Below, in pieces: positions 24,980-33,697 of a stretch of DNA of 64,000 nt (position 1 is its first letter; every line of letters starts with the position of its first letter). Origin of the DNA: Streptomyces formicae (lineage in GTDB: Bacteria; Actinomycetota; Actinomycetes; Streptomycetales; Streptomycetaceae); assembly GCF_022647665.1 (NCBI RefSeq), contig NZ_CP071872.1, forward strand, positions 7,440,001 through 7,504,000, given 5' to 3'. The notes below the pieces were generated by a model that saw nothing but the letters and a program-made list of their open reading frames with translations, was not told the origin of the DNA and did no database searches. The translations under genes were made by a program, and so were the position numbers.

Positions 24980-27790
24980 TCAGCCCTGCGGCTTCAGCAC
25001 CAGCGTGTCCTGCGTCGCCGCCTGCACCGCCTGCTCTCCGTACGCCCAGTCCAGCAGCTCGCCCTTGGCCCACTTGTCGGTCTGGTCCGTGTAGTGCTCG
25101 CTGTACGCGTGCCCGGAGGCGCCGGTCAGGTTGATCCAGCGGGACTTGTCCCAGTCGCCGACGTTGACGACCATCCGCATCGACGGCACCCAGATCACGT
25201 CGTAACCGGCCGCCGCGTTCCAGCCGGTGGCGTTCACCGCGGCCTCGCCGCCGCCCAGGTTCCACGGGCCGCGGTTGAGCACCCACTGGAGGGCACCGGG
25301 CCCCTCGGTGCCGAGCGTCTGGTTCTTCAGCGTCAGCTGGTGCAGCCGGCCCCAGCTCCAGGTGGAGACGTCCTTGCCGAGCTTGGCCGTGAGCTCCCAG
25401 CGGGCGTCCACCATGGCGCGCTTGAGCAGCTCGTCACGGGTGGTCGTACCCTCCTCGTTGCGGCTGGGCGGGGACTGCCACCACTCGTTGGTCTCGTCCT
25501 TCAGCAGTCGGCGGATCACCTCGTACCAGCGGTCGCCGCCATCCGGCTGGGCGGTCTCGGAGTCCCGCTGTCCGCACTCGCGTACGAGCCGGTGCAGATC
25601 GTCGACCGGCCCCGTGCTGTCGGCGGGACGGACGTTCAGGCACTCGCCCTTGACCCGCAGCTCCTTGGGCAGCTTGTCGCCGAAGGAGAGCTTGAGGACG
25701 TTGCGCCAGACCGCGTTGAAGTAGGCGGCGGCACCGGAGTCCGGCTCCTGCGTGTAGTCCCAGCTCTCCAGGAGCTTCTGCGCCTCACGGACGTACGGGT
25801 CCGAGATGTCGATCTTCAGCAGATGCGGCGTCAGCAGCGTGGCGACCTCACTGCGGTTGTCCATCTGCATGGTCCGCATGTCGTCCGTGGAGACCTTCCC
25901 GCCGTCCTTGATCTTCGACTCGATGAGGTCGTCGATCCGCTGGCTGCGGGAGCCGTAGCCGTAGTCCTTCGTGATCAGGTGCGGGTACTCCCCGGCGTCC
26001 ACGACGGCCTGGTTGGCGGTCACGATGTAGCCGCGCTTCGGGTTGTACTCGTACGGCAGTTCGTCGAAGGGGATCGGGTCCTTCTTCCAGTCGGACGTCG
26101 GGTCCCAGCCGGGCGTCGGCAGCGAGCCGTCGTAGCCCTTGGCGCGGACCGGGATCTTCCCGGGGGCCTGGTAGCCGATGTTGCCCTTGGCGTCGGCGTA
26201 GATGAGGTTCTGGGACGGGACCTCGAAGTCCTTCGCCGCGGCGCGGAAGGTCTGGAAATCCTTGGCCCGGTTGAGCTTGAAGACGGCGTCCATGGACTTG
26301 CCCGGGTCGAGCGCGGTCCACTTCAGCGCCACCCCGTAGCCCTCGCCGCGGTCCGGGGCCTTGGTCTCGACGGGGGCGCGCTTGCCGACGGCCGTCAGCT
26401 CGTCGCTGCGGTCGGAGAGCAGCGGGCCGTGCTCGGTCTCCCGGACGAGGATGGTGCGGCTGCCGCCGCCCGCGATCTTGATCGTCTCCTCGCGGGTCGT
26501 GAACGGCTTGGTCCTGCTGCCGGAGAGGTAACCGGCGTCGGAGATCTTCTCCAGGTAGAGGTCGGTGACGTCGGCACCGAGGTTGGTGAAGCCCCAGGCG
26601 ATGTCCTCGTTGTGGCCGATGATCACGCCGGGCATGCCGGAGAAGGTGTATCCGGCGACGTCGAACGAGCACGCGGCGGAGATCTCGCGGCAGTGCAGGC
26701 CCATCTGGGACCAGAGGGACGGCAGCTGCGGGGCGAGGTGCGGGTCGTTGGCGAGGAGCGGCTTCCCGGTGGTCGTGTATTTGCCGGAGACGACCCAGGA
26801 GTTGGAGCCGATGCCGTCGCCGTTGGGGCCGAGCAGCGCCGGGATCCCGTCGAGGGAGTCGGACAGCGCGGAGAGCTGCCCGAGCTGGGACTCGAAGCCC
26901 TGGCCGGCCGCGCCCTGGCCGTCGGCGCCGGAGGCGCTGCCCGACGCTCCGGTCGACGCGTCGGATCCGGTGTCGGAGGAGGAGTCGGACTCGGACTCGG
27001 ACGGCTCGGCCTCCGGGTCCCACTTCTCGCTGACGGGGTCGACGGCACCGTCCCGTACGACCGGCTGGTGCAGCTCGTACGGGTAGTCCGGGTACAGGTC
27101 CTTGATCTGCTGGGCGCTCAGCCTGCTGGTCATGAGCGAACGGTCGATCTCGTCCTGCATGTTGCCGCGCAGGTCCCAGGCCATGGCCTTGAGCCAGGCC
27201 ACCGAGTCGACCGGCGTCCACTTCTCGGGCTTGTAGTCGGTGGTGAGCCCGAGGGCGGCGTACTCGACGGAGATGTCCTTGTTGTCCCGGCCCGCCAGAT
27301 AGGCGTTGACGCCGTCCGCGTAGGCCTGGAGGAACTTCTTCGTCTCGGCCGAGAGCACCTTGTCGTACTCCTGCTGCGCCACCTTGCGCCAGCCGAGCGT
27401 GCGCAGGAAGGCGTCCGTCTCGACCGACCCCGCGCCGAACATCTCGGAGAGCCGGCCGGCGGTCATGTGGCGCCGCACGTCCATCTCCCAGAAGCGGTCC
27501 TGGGCGTGGACGAACCCCTGGGCCTTGAACAGGTCCTCGTCGCTGTCCGCGTAGATCTGCGGGATGCCGTTGGCGTCGCGCTTGACGTCGACGGGCTTCG
27601 CCAGCCCCTTGAACTCGATCGTGCCGGTGGTCTGCGGGAAGGAGGCACGTACCGTGCTCACGCTCCAGTACGAGCCGAAGCCGACGCCCCCGACCAGCGC
27701 CAGCACCAGGGCGATCAGGATCAGACGGGCGCGTCGCCCCTTCCTCTTGGCGGGCTTGTCGGCCGCGGGGGCAGTGGTGTTGGCGGGCAT
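24980..27790 (-). CDS. Penicillin acylase-type N-terminal nucleophile amidase (S45)
   Basis: 936-residue precursor. An N-terminal hydrophobic segment (ARLILIALVLALVGGVGFGSY) directs export or anchoring. The alpha chain includes VHAQDRFWEMDVRRHMTAGRLSEMFG; a Ser/Asp/Gly-rich linker (about 262-300) follows; the autocatalytic Ser329 opens the beta chain in GSNSW, with LLANDPHL just after. The family cleaves acyl groups from beta-lactams, acyl-homoserine lactones or other N-acyl amines; the substrate here is not known. The ATG at 27790 has AGGA seven bases ahead. Confidence 0.92.
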   Translation of the reverse strand: MPANTTAPAADKPAKRKGRRARLILIALVLALVGGVGFGSYWSVSTVRASFPQTTGTIEFKGLAKPVDVKRDANGIPQIYADSDEDLFKAQGFVHAQDRFWEMDVRRHMTAGRLSEMFGAGSVETDAFLRTLGWRKVAQQEYDKVLSAETKKFLQAYADGVNAYLAGRDNKDISVEYAALGLTTDYKPEKWTPVDSVAWLKAMAWDLRGNMQDEIDRSLMTSRLSAQQIKDLYPDYPYELHQPVVRDGAVDPVSEKWDPEAEPSESESDSSSDTGSDASTGASGSASGADGQGAAGQGFESQLGQLSALSDSLDGIPALLGPNGDGIGSNSWVVSGKYTTTGKPLLANDPHLAPQLPSLWSQMGLHCREISAACSFDVAGYTFSGMPGVIIGHNEDIAWGFTNLGADVTDLYLEKISDAGYLSGSRTKPFTTREETIKIAGGGSRTILVRETEHGPLLSDRSDELTAVGKRAPVETKAPDRGEGYGVALKWTALDPGKSMDAVFKLNRAKDFQTFRAAAKDFEVPSQNLIYADAKGNIGYQAPGKIPVRAKGYDGSLPTPGWDPTSDWKKDPIPFDELPYEYNPKRGYIVTANQAVVDAGEYPHLITKDYGYGSRSQRIDDLIESKIKDGGKVSTDDMRTMQMDNRSEVATLLTPHLLKIDISDPYVREAQKLLESWDYTQEPDSGAAAYFNAVWRNVLKLSFGDKLPKELRVKGECLNVRPADSTGPVDDLHRLVRECGQRDSETAQPDGGDRWYEVIRRLLKDETNEWWQSPPSRNEEGTTTRDELLKRAMVDARWELTAKLGKDVSTWSWGRLHQLTLKNQTLGTEGPGALQWVLNRGPWNLGGGEAAVNATGWNAAAGYDVIWVPSMRMVVNVGDWDKSRWINLTGASGHAYSEHYTDQTDKWAKGELLDWAYGEQAVQAATQDTLVLKPQG

Positions 27791-27912
27791 CGCTGTCCTT
27801 CGAGGGGCCAAGTGGTCCAGGGGTGGTCCAGGAGAGTGCTGGAGCAACCATAGGCGCAGCGCGAAACGCGCCCGGACGCGGTATCAGTAACGCCATATCG
27901 ATATCGCCATCA

Positions 27913-27926
27913 GACCGATATCGGTC
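27913..27926. promoter_or_regulatory. 14-bp perfect palindrome in the acylase/antiporter promoter gap
   Basis: GACCGATATCGGTC is a perfect palindrome midway between the divergent acylase (start 27790) and antiporter (start 28045) genes. A related half (ATCGATATCG) lies just upstream. It could bind a dimeric regulator; none is identified. Confidence 0.4.
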
Positions 27927-28044
27927 GAACTGACGATCGAGCAACCACTCGGTGCGTCAAGAAAGCGTTAAAGATTAGGTAAGGTAACGAAGTGTCGCCC
28001 GGAGGAACGATCCGGCACGCAAGCGCGAGGGGAAGGATCGGCCG

Positions 28045-29574
28045 CTGACTGTCCACGACCTCAATGAACTCCTGCTCATCTGCTCGCTCGTCCTGCTGAT
28101 CGCCGTCGCGGCGGTGCGCATCTCGTCCCGGAGCGGGCTGCCCAGCCTGCTCCTGTACATGGGCATCGGGATCGCCATCGGGCAGGACGGCATTTTCGAC
28201 GTCAAGTTCGACAACGCCGAACTGACGCAGGTGATCGGCTATGCCGCACTTGTGGTGATCCTGGCCGAAGGCGGGCTGGGCACCAAGTGGAAGGAGGTCA
28301 AACCGGCGCTGCCCGCAGCGGTCGTCATGTCGACCGTCGGCGTCGCCGTGAGCGTGGGCGTGACGGCGGCGGGTGCGCACTATCTGGTCGGACTGGAGTG
28401 GCGCCAGGCGCTCATCATCGGCGCGGTCGTCTCCTCGACCGACGCCGCCGCGGTCTTCTCGGTCCTCCGCAAGGTGCCGCTGCCGTCCCGTATCACGGGC
28501 GTCCTGGAGGCGGAGTCGGGCTTCAACGACGCCCCTGTCGTCATCCTCGTCATCGCCTTCTCGACGGCCGGCCCCGTGGACGACTGGTACGTCCTCATCG
28601 GGAAGATCGCCCTCGAACTGGCGATCGGCGCGGCCATCGGTCTCGCGGTGGGCTTCGTCGGCGCCTACGGGCTGCGCCACGTGGCCCTGCCCGCCTCCGG
28701 CCTGTACCCGATCGCCGTCATGGCGATCGCTGTGACGGCGTACGCGGCGGGCGCCATCGCCCACGGCAGCGGCTTCCTCGCCGTCTATCTCGCCGCCATG
28801 GTCCTCGGGAACTCCAGGCTGCCGCACTGGCCGGCGACCCGGGGCTTCGCGGACGGCCTCGGCTGGATCGCCCAGATCGGCATGTTCGTCCTGCTGGGCC
28901 TGCTGGTGACCCCGCACGAGCTGCTGCAGGACTTCTGGAAGGCCGTCGTCATCGGACTGGTGCTGACGATGGTCGCCCGGCCGCTGTCGGTCGTCGTCGG
29001 GCTGCTGCCGTTCCGGATGGGCTGGCAGGAGAAGGCGCTCATGTCGTGGGCGGGCCTGCGCGGCGCCGTCCCCATCATCCTCGCGACGATCCCGATGGTG
29101 TACGACATCGAGGGCAGCAGGCGGGTCTTCAACATCGTCTTCGTACTCGTGGTCGTCTACACGCTCGTGCAGGGGCCGACGCTCCCCTGGCTGGCGAAGG
29201 CGTTGCGGCTGGGCGACTCCGCCGAGGCGGCCGACCTCGGCATCGAGTCGGCGCCGCTCGAACGTCTGCGCGGACATCTGCTGTCGGTGGCCATCCCCGG
29301 GGGGTCGCGGATGCACGGCGTCGAGGTGGCGGAGCTGCGATTGCCGGCCGGGGCCGCGGTCACCCTCGTCGTCCGGGAGGGCGAGAGCTTCGTACCGCTG
29401 CCGTCGACCGTGCTGCGGCGCGGGGACGAGCTGCTGGTGGTGGCGACGGACCCGGTGCGGGACGCGGCGGAGGCACGGCTCCGGGCGGTCGGACAGGGCG
29501 GCAAGCTGGCGGGCTGGCTCGGAACGACGGGGAGGACAGGGAGGACGGGGAGAGGGACACCCGGACGGCAGTGA
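28045..29574 (+). CDS. K+(Na+)/H+ antiporter, NhaP/CPA1 type with RCK_C domain
   Basis: About 509 residues. Some 12 membrane segments begin at DLNELLLICSLVLLIAVAAV, with the CPA1 signature VVSSTDAAAVFSVLRKV and ESGFNDAPVVILVIAF. A C-terminal RCK_C/TrkA_C domain (SVAIPGGSRMHGVEVAELRLPAGAAVTLVVR) suggests ligand gating. The frame contains no ATG, GTG or TTG between the upstream TAA (27985) and 28114, which would cut into the first membrane helix. CTG at 28045, preceded by GGGGAAGGA, restores the N-terminus LTVHDLN, so a CTG start is likely. Confidence 0.88.
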   Translation: MTVHDLNELLLICSLVLLIAVAAVRISSRSGLPSLLLYMGIGIAIGQDGIFDVKFDNAELTQVIGYAALVVILAEGGLGTKWKEVKPALPAAVVMSTVGVAVSVGVTAAGAHYLVGLEWRQALIIGAVVSSTDAAAVFSVLRKVPLPSRITGVLEAESGFNDAPVVILVIAFSTAGPVDDWYVLIGKIALELAIGAAIGLAVGFVGAYGLRHVALPASGLYPIAVMAIAVTAYAAGAIAHGSGFLAVYLAAMVLGNSRLPHWPATRGFADGLGWIAQIGMFVLLGLLVTPHELLQDFWKAVVIGLVLTMVARPLSVVVGLLPFRMGWQEKALMSWAGLRGAVPIILATIPMVYDIEGSRRVFNIVFVLVVVYTLVQGPTLPWLAKALRLGDSAEAADLGIESAPLERLRGHLLSVAIPGGSRMHGVEVAELRLPAGAAVTLVVREGESFVPLPSTVLRRGDELLVVATDPVRDAAEARLRAVGQGGKLAGWLGTTGRTGRTGRGTPGRQ

Positions 29575-29853
29575 CCGGAGGCGCGACTACCGGAAGGGGA
29601 ACGTCCGGTTAAACCCAGGCGAGAACCGCGGAAGATCAGCGATTTCACAGGCCAGAACATCTATTACCCCTGTACGATGAAGGCACATTGATCGACCAAC
29701 TCTGCCTGACGCAGAGCTGGCGCAACCGTATGGCGGCCGAGTCTCCCCCCGCAGTGGGCACCGGTATCTACCGCAGTTCCGCGCAAGAGGACAGCTCTCG
29801 GCGGCTCCCGGCACCCCGGGGGAGCGCTACCAGGCGGCAGAAAGGCAAGGGCC
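29575..29853 (+). other. Intergenic region with no assigned gene
   Basis: 279 bases between the antiporter stop and the MFS start. A -10-like TACGAT is at 29673-29678 without a good -35. A 62-codon frame starting with TTG at 29688 has no ribosome site and low-complexity basic content, so I do not call it. Confidence 0.5.
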
Positions 29854-31182
29854 GTGGCATCCACGGTCGCTTCTGACACGTCTGGCACGACTTCCGCGTC
29901 TGGCACGACTGCCGCGTCTGCCACGTCCGGTCGGCGTCCCGGCTACGGACAGCTGCTCCGTACCCCTGGGGCCTGGACGTTCGTGCTCCCGGGCTTCGCC
30001 GCCCGGCAGCCCTTCGCGATGCTCACCATCGGCATCGTCCTGCTCGTCCAGCACACCACCGGCTCGTACGGCAGCGCCGGCGCCGTCGCCGCCGTCACCG
30101 GTGTCTCCATGGCGCTCTTCGCGCCCCAGAGCGGCAAGCTCGCCGACCGCTTCGGCCAGCGCGCAGTGCTGGTGCCCGGCGTGCTCGTGCACTCCGTGTC
30201 CGTCGCCGCGCTGACCGCGCTCGCGCTCGCGGGCGCGCCCACCTGGGCGCTCTTCGCCGCCGCCGTGCCGACCGGCGCCTCCGTCCCGCAGGTCGGGCCG
30301 ATGGTGCGGGCACGCTGGGCGGCCGCGGTGGGCGGCACCCCCTTGATGCCGACGGCCGCGGCGTTCGAATCGGTCTCCGACGAGTTCACGTTCGTCGTCG
30401 GGCCGGTCCTGGCCACCGCCCTGTGCACCGGGGTCCACCCGGCCGCCGGCCTGATCGCCGAGGCCGCCCTCACGCTGGCCGGCGGCCTGCTGTTCGCCGC
30501 CCAGCGCCGTACGCAGCCGGCCTTCGGCCGTCCCGGCGGGGCCCACGCGGGCACGAAGCGCACGTCCGCGCTGTCCGTGCCGGGCGTACGCGTCCTGGCC
30601 GTGGCCTTCCTGGGCATCGGCTCGGTCTTCGGCGGCATGCAGGTCTCGCTGACCGCGTTCACCGAGGAGATCGGCGAACCGGGCATGAACGGCCTGCTGT
30701 ACGGGCTCTTCGCGGCCGGCAACATGCTGGCCGGCATCGCCGTCGGAGCCATCGCCTGGAAGACCGGGCCGCGGCGCCGCATGGTGCTCGGCTACGCGGG
30801 CCTGACCATCGCCGCGTCCCTGCTGTGGACCGCCCACTCGGTCGTCCTGCTCGGCGCGCTCGGCCTGGCCGTCGGCCTGTGCATCGCGCCCGCGCTGATC
30901 ACCGGCTACACGCTGGTCGAGCCCCTGGTGGCGGCGTCCTCCCGGACGGAGGCGTTCACCTGGCTGACCGGCGCGGTCGCGCTGGGCCAGGCGGGAGCCG
31001 TCACGGTCGCCGGCCGGCTGGCGGACGCACACGGTGCGAGCGCCGGATTCCTGGTCCCGCTGGCGGGCACGGCGCTGGCCCTGGTCACTCTGGTGGCGCT
31101 GCGGTCACGGCTCCTACCGCGGGCGCACAGCCGTACGGTCGCACGTGGTATCGGTCACCGAGTGCCGGTGGCGGTGGACTGA
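29854..31182 (+). CDS. MFS transporter
   Basis: 442 residues with about 12 membrane segments. A short Ser/Thr/Ala-rich N-terminus (TSGTTSASGTTAASATSG) precedes the first helix. The MFS loop motif is recognisable as SGKLADRFGQRAVLVPG between helices 2 and 3, and a weaker copy KTGPRRRMVLG lies in the second half. Substrate unknown; it resembles actinobacterial exporters of the drug/sugar-efflux class. The GTG at 29854 follows an AAGGCAAGG stretch. No local regulator is adjacent. Confidence 0.85.
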   Translation: MASTVASDTSGTTSASGTTAASATSGRRPGYGQLLRTPGAWTFVLPGFAARQPFAMLTIGIVLLVQHTTGSYGSAGAVAAVTGVSMALFAPQSGKLADRFGQRAVLVPGVLVHSVSVAALTALALAGAPTWALFAAAVPTGASVPQVGPMVRARWAAAVGGTPLMPTAAAFESVSDEFTFVVGPVLATALCTGVHPAAGLIAEAALTLAGGLLFAAQRRTQPAFGRPGGAHAGTKRTSALSVPGVRVLAVAFLGIGSVFGGMQVSLTAFTEEIGEPGMNGLLYGLFAAGNMLAGIAVGAIAWKTGPRRRMVLGYAGLTIAASLLWTAHSVVLLGALGLAVGLCIAPALITGYTLVEPLVAASSRTEAFTWLTGAVALGQAGAVTVAGRLADAHGASAGFLVPLAGTALALVTLVALRSRLLPRAHSRTVARGIGHRVPVAVD

Positions 31183-31250
31183 TCCGGCGGAATACGTCAC
31201 TATGGACCGTCGTTAGCACTCATCGAGTGAGAGTGCCAGGAGGAAGACAA

Positions 31251-31592
31251 GTGCCGACCTACCAGTACCAGTGCACCGCTTGCGGCGAGGGCCTCGAGGC
31301 GGTGCAGAAGTTCACCGACGACGCTCTGACCGAGTGCCCGAGCTGCCAGGGACGTCTCAAGAAGGTGTTCTCGGCCGTCGGCATTGTCTTCAAGGGCTCC
31401 GGCTTCTACCGGAACGACAGCCGTGGTTCGTCGTCGAGCAGTTCTCCGGCGTCCGCGTCCCCAGCGTCCTCCGCGTCGTCGTCCACGCCCGCTTCGGGCG
31501 CGAAGTCCTCGTCGGACTCGAAGCCGGCGGCGTCGAGCTCGTCCAGCGGCTCCGGCAGCTCCAGCTCGTCGAGCAGCACGACGGCTGCGTAG
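31251..31592 (+). CDS. FmdB-family zinc-ribbon protein
   Basis: 113 residues. The N-terminal ribbon PTYQYQCTACGEGLEAVQKF...LTECPSCQGRLKKVFSAVGIVFKGSGFYRND has two CxxC pairs and is characteristic of FmdB-type putative regulatory proteins, named from formamidase operons. After residue ~57 the protein is almost only Ser, Ala, Gly and Lys, a disordered tail. The GTG at 31251 has GGAGG seven bases upstream. A strong terminator follows. Confidence 0.92.
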   Translation: MPTYQYQCTACGEGLEAVQKFTDDALTECPSCQGRLKKVFSAVGIVFKGSGFYRNDSRGSSSSSSPASASPASSASSSTPASGAKSSSDSKPAASSSSSGSGSSSSSSSTTAA

Positions 31593-31620
31593 GGTAAACA
31601 CGGGCTGAGCAGGACTTTTC

Positions 31621-31669
31621 GCCAAGGCCCCACCGTTCGAAGAGATTCGAGAACGGTGGGGCCCTTGGC
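31621..31669 (+). terminator. Terminator after the FmdB gene
   Basis: Arms GCCAAGG/CCCCACCGTTC and GAACGGTGGGG/CCCTTGGC at 31621-31638 and 31651-31669 pair almost completely (one extra C). It separates the FmdB gene from mtnP. Confidence 0.88.
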
Positions 31670-31697
31670 GTATCCGGGCGCGGCTACTGTGATCGCC

Positions 31698-32564
31698 ATG
31701 GCCAACGCAGAGAGCGCACAGCAGGCGGTTACGGAGCACGCTGAGATCGGAGTGATCGGCGGCTCGGGTTTCTACTCGTTCCTGGAGAACGTCACCGAGG
31801 TCGAGGTACCCACCCCGTACGGCAGCCCCAGCGATTCCCTGTTCTTCGGAGAGATCGCCGGACGCCGCGTCGCGTTCCTCCCCCGGCACGGCCGCAGCCA
31901 CCACCTGCCGCCCCACCGCATCAACTACCGCGCCAATCTGTGGGCCCTGCGGTCCGTGGGGGTACGCCAGGTGCTGGCACCGTGCGCGGTGGGCGGACTG
32001 CGGCCGGAGTACGGGCCGGGGACGCTGCTCGTCCCGGACCAGCTGGTGGACCGCACGAAGTCGCGTGCGGACACGTACTACGACGGTGAGCCGCTGCCCG
32101 AAGGAGCGGTGCCGAACGTGGTTCATGTGTCGCTGGCCGACCCGTACTGCCCGTCCGGGCGTTCCGCCGCCCTGGCCGCGGCGCGCGGACGGGAATGGGA
32201 GCCGGTCGACGGCGGGACGCTCGTCGTGATCGAGGGGCCGCGTTTCGGGACCCGCGCCGAATCGCGCTGGCATGCGGCGATGGGCTGGTCGGTGGTGGGG
32301 ATGACCGGGCACCCCGAGGCGGCGCTCGCCCGCGAACTGGAGCTCTGCTACACATCGATGACCCTCGTGACGGATCTCGACGCCGGGGCCGAGGCGGGCG
32401 AGGGCGTCTCCCACGAGGAAGTGCTGAAGGTCTTCGCCGCGAACGTGGACAGGCTGCGGGGCGTGCTCTTCGACGCGGTGGCCGGGCTGCGGGCGAACGA
32501 GGACCGCGACTGCCTGTGCACGAAGGCGCTGGAGGGGCTGGAGACGGGGATCGAACTGCCGTAA
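31698..32564 (+). CDS. mtnP: S-methyl-5'-thioadenosine phosphorylase family protein
   Basis: 288 residues of the PNP/MTAP family, which split nucleosides with phosphate. Motifs: IGVIGGSGFYSF, FLPRHGRSHHLPPHRINYRANLWALRSVGV, DQLVDRTKSRADTYY, VVIEGPRFGTRAES and GMTGHPEAALARELELCYTSMTLVTD. In the family the base pocket decides MTA versus guanosine/inosine; the TGHPE motif resembles actinobacterial MTAP/MTIP proteins, but specificity is unproven. The ATG at 31698 fits the domain; an earlier GTG at 31656 overlaps the terminator. Confidence 0.9.
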   Translation: MANAESAQQAVTEHAEIGVIGGSGFYSFLENVTEVEVPTPYGSPSDSLFFGEIAGRRVAFLPRHGRSHHLPPHRINYRANLWALRSVGVRQVLAPCAVGGLRPEYGPGTLLVPDQLVDRTKSRADTYYDGEPLPEGAVPNVVHVSLADPYCPSGRSAALAAARGREWEPVDGGTLVVIEGPRFGTRAESRWHAAMGWSVVGMTGHPEAALARELELCYTSMTLVTDLDAGAEAGEGVSHEEVLKVFAANVDRLRGVLFDAVAGLRANEDRDCLCTKALEGLETGIELP

Positions 32565-32712
32565 CCCCCCGTCGGGGTGAGCGAGTTGTCCACAGTCCGG
32601 AGCCTGTCCACAGGCTCCGGCGGGGCGGCGGGAAAGCGTGGATCGTGGAGTCCGTGCCGATCGGACGGAACGGCACAGCATCTCGATGCACATGACCCAC
32701 GACTCATGACTA

Positions 32713-32740
32713 CTCATGGCTCATGGCTCATGGCTCATGG
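32713..32740 (+). repeat. Four exact 7-bp repeats (ctcatgg) around a start region
   Basis: ctcatgg is repeated at 32713, 32720, 32727 and 32734, with a variant ctcatga at 32703. Each unit contains an ATG, and because 7 is not a multiple of 3 the ATGs fall in successive frames. Confidence 0.92.
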
Positions 32741-33447
32741 CAATGACTCACCTCTCACGAATGGCGGTTACGGCGATGTCGCTGCTCTCTCCCCGCGGAC
32801 AGGGGACTTCCTGCGCGCATGGTTCTGCCTACGGGCGCGGTGCTCCGCCCGAGCCCGGTTCTTCTTACGGGCCCCGGAACTACGGGCCCCCGGGCCGGAA
32901 TGGGCCGGCCGGGGCCCTGCCGTCCAGCCCCGCGCCGGAGCCGCTCGGCGTGCCGGCGTTCGCGCCGCTGCGGGTGCGGGGCGGGTGGCCGTGGCTGAGG
33001 CTGCGGCGGGCGATGCGGCGGAGGCGGCGCGCGCTGGCCGCCGGGCTGGCGGTGACGGCCGCCGCTCTGGCGGCGTGGGTGCCGCGTGCGCCGGCCGGCG
33101 CCGAGCCGCCCGACGAGCCGGTGGCACTGCGGCAGGGCGCGCGCGGCGAGCATCGGCCGCCGCCGGTGGACATGGTCTCCGCGCCGGTGCGGATCGCGGA
33201 CGCCGAGACGGTCCGCCTGCTACGGCCCGGGGACGAGGTCGACGTGATCGCTGCGGCCGACTCCCCGGCCGGCGGGGCGTCCGACGCCCATGTGGTCGCG
33301 ACGGGCGCCCGCGTGGCCGGAGTGCCCCGAGCCCATGACGACTTCCCCGATGGCGGGGCACTGGTCGTCCTGACCGTCCCTCGTCCCGTTGCGGCGCGGC
33401 TGGCAGGCGCGAGCACGACGTCCCGGCTGGCGGTGACGCTGTGCTGA
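32716..33447 (+). CDS. CpaB/RcpC-like SAF-domain protein
   Basis: Up to 243 residues. A Pro/Gly/Tyr-rich N-terminus leads to LRRAMRRRRRALAAGLAVTAAALAAWV, a single membrane anchor (about 98-125 of the longest form), then an extracytoplasmic domain with VSAPVRIADAETVRLLRPGDEVDVIAAAD and ALVVLTVPRPVAARLAGA typical of CpaB/RcpC pilus-assembly SAF domains. No other Flp-pilus genes are here. The start is unclear: ATGs at 32716 (inside the 7-bp repeats), 32761 and 32776 all lack a ribosome site. Confidence 0.7.
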   Translation: MAHGSWLMAMTHLSRMAVTAMSLLSPRGQGTSCAHGSAYGRGAPPEPGSSYGPRNYGPPGRNGPAGALPSSPAPEPLGVPAFAPLRVRGGWPWLRLRRAMRRRRRALAAGLAVTAAALAAWVPRAPAGAEPPDEPVALRQGARGEHRPPPVDMVSAPVRIADAETVRLLRPGDEVDVIAAADSPAGGASDAHVVATGARVAGVPRAHDDFPDGGALVVLTVPRPVAARLAGASTTSRLAVTLC

Positions 33448-33461
33448 CGGCGGAGTCAGGG

Positions 33462-33668
33462 TCAGAGGTGGTGCGGGGGCTTCTCGTCGAGGAAGCGCGC
33501 GAGATCGGCGGCGCTGTCGCCGCTCGTCGGAGGCCGCTCGCCCCACCCACGGTCCGTGTCGTCCGAGGACTGCTGATCCAGCGGATCGTCGAAGACGAGC
33601 CTCGGCTTCGGGGACTGCTGCCGCGGCTGCTTCGCATCGCGCGGGCCGGGGGCGGGGGCGGTGCTCAT
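33462..33668 (-). CDS. Small conserved acidic protein, function unknown
   Basis: 68 residues starting MSTAPAPGPRDAKQPRQQ, with KPRLVFDDPLDQQSSDDTDRGWGE in the middle and ADLARFLDEKPPHHL at the end. I recall similar short proteins in other streptomycetes with the same DDTDRGWGE and FLDEKPPHH ends. It begins 29 bases after the membrane protein of the molybdoenzyme operon and reads the same way, so it is probably the last gene of that unit. No function can be inferred. Confidence 0.7.
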   Translation of the reverse strand: MSTAPAPGPRDAKQPRQQSPKPRLVFDDPLDQQSSDDTDRGWGERPPTSGDSAADLARFLDEKPPHHL

Positions 33669-33697
33669 GGAGCAAGGGTACGCCGGGGGCCGGACGG

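Noticed and set aside
27971..27992. Iron-regulator (DmdR/IdeR) box near TTAGGTAAGG
   Set aside because: Only one half matches; the second half lacks CCTAA.
29688..29876. 62-codon reading frame before the MFS gene
   Set aside because: TTG start, no ribosome site, low-complexity basic content, overlaps the MFS start; probably non-coding.
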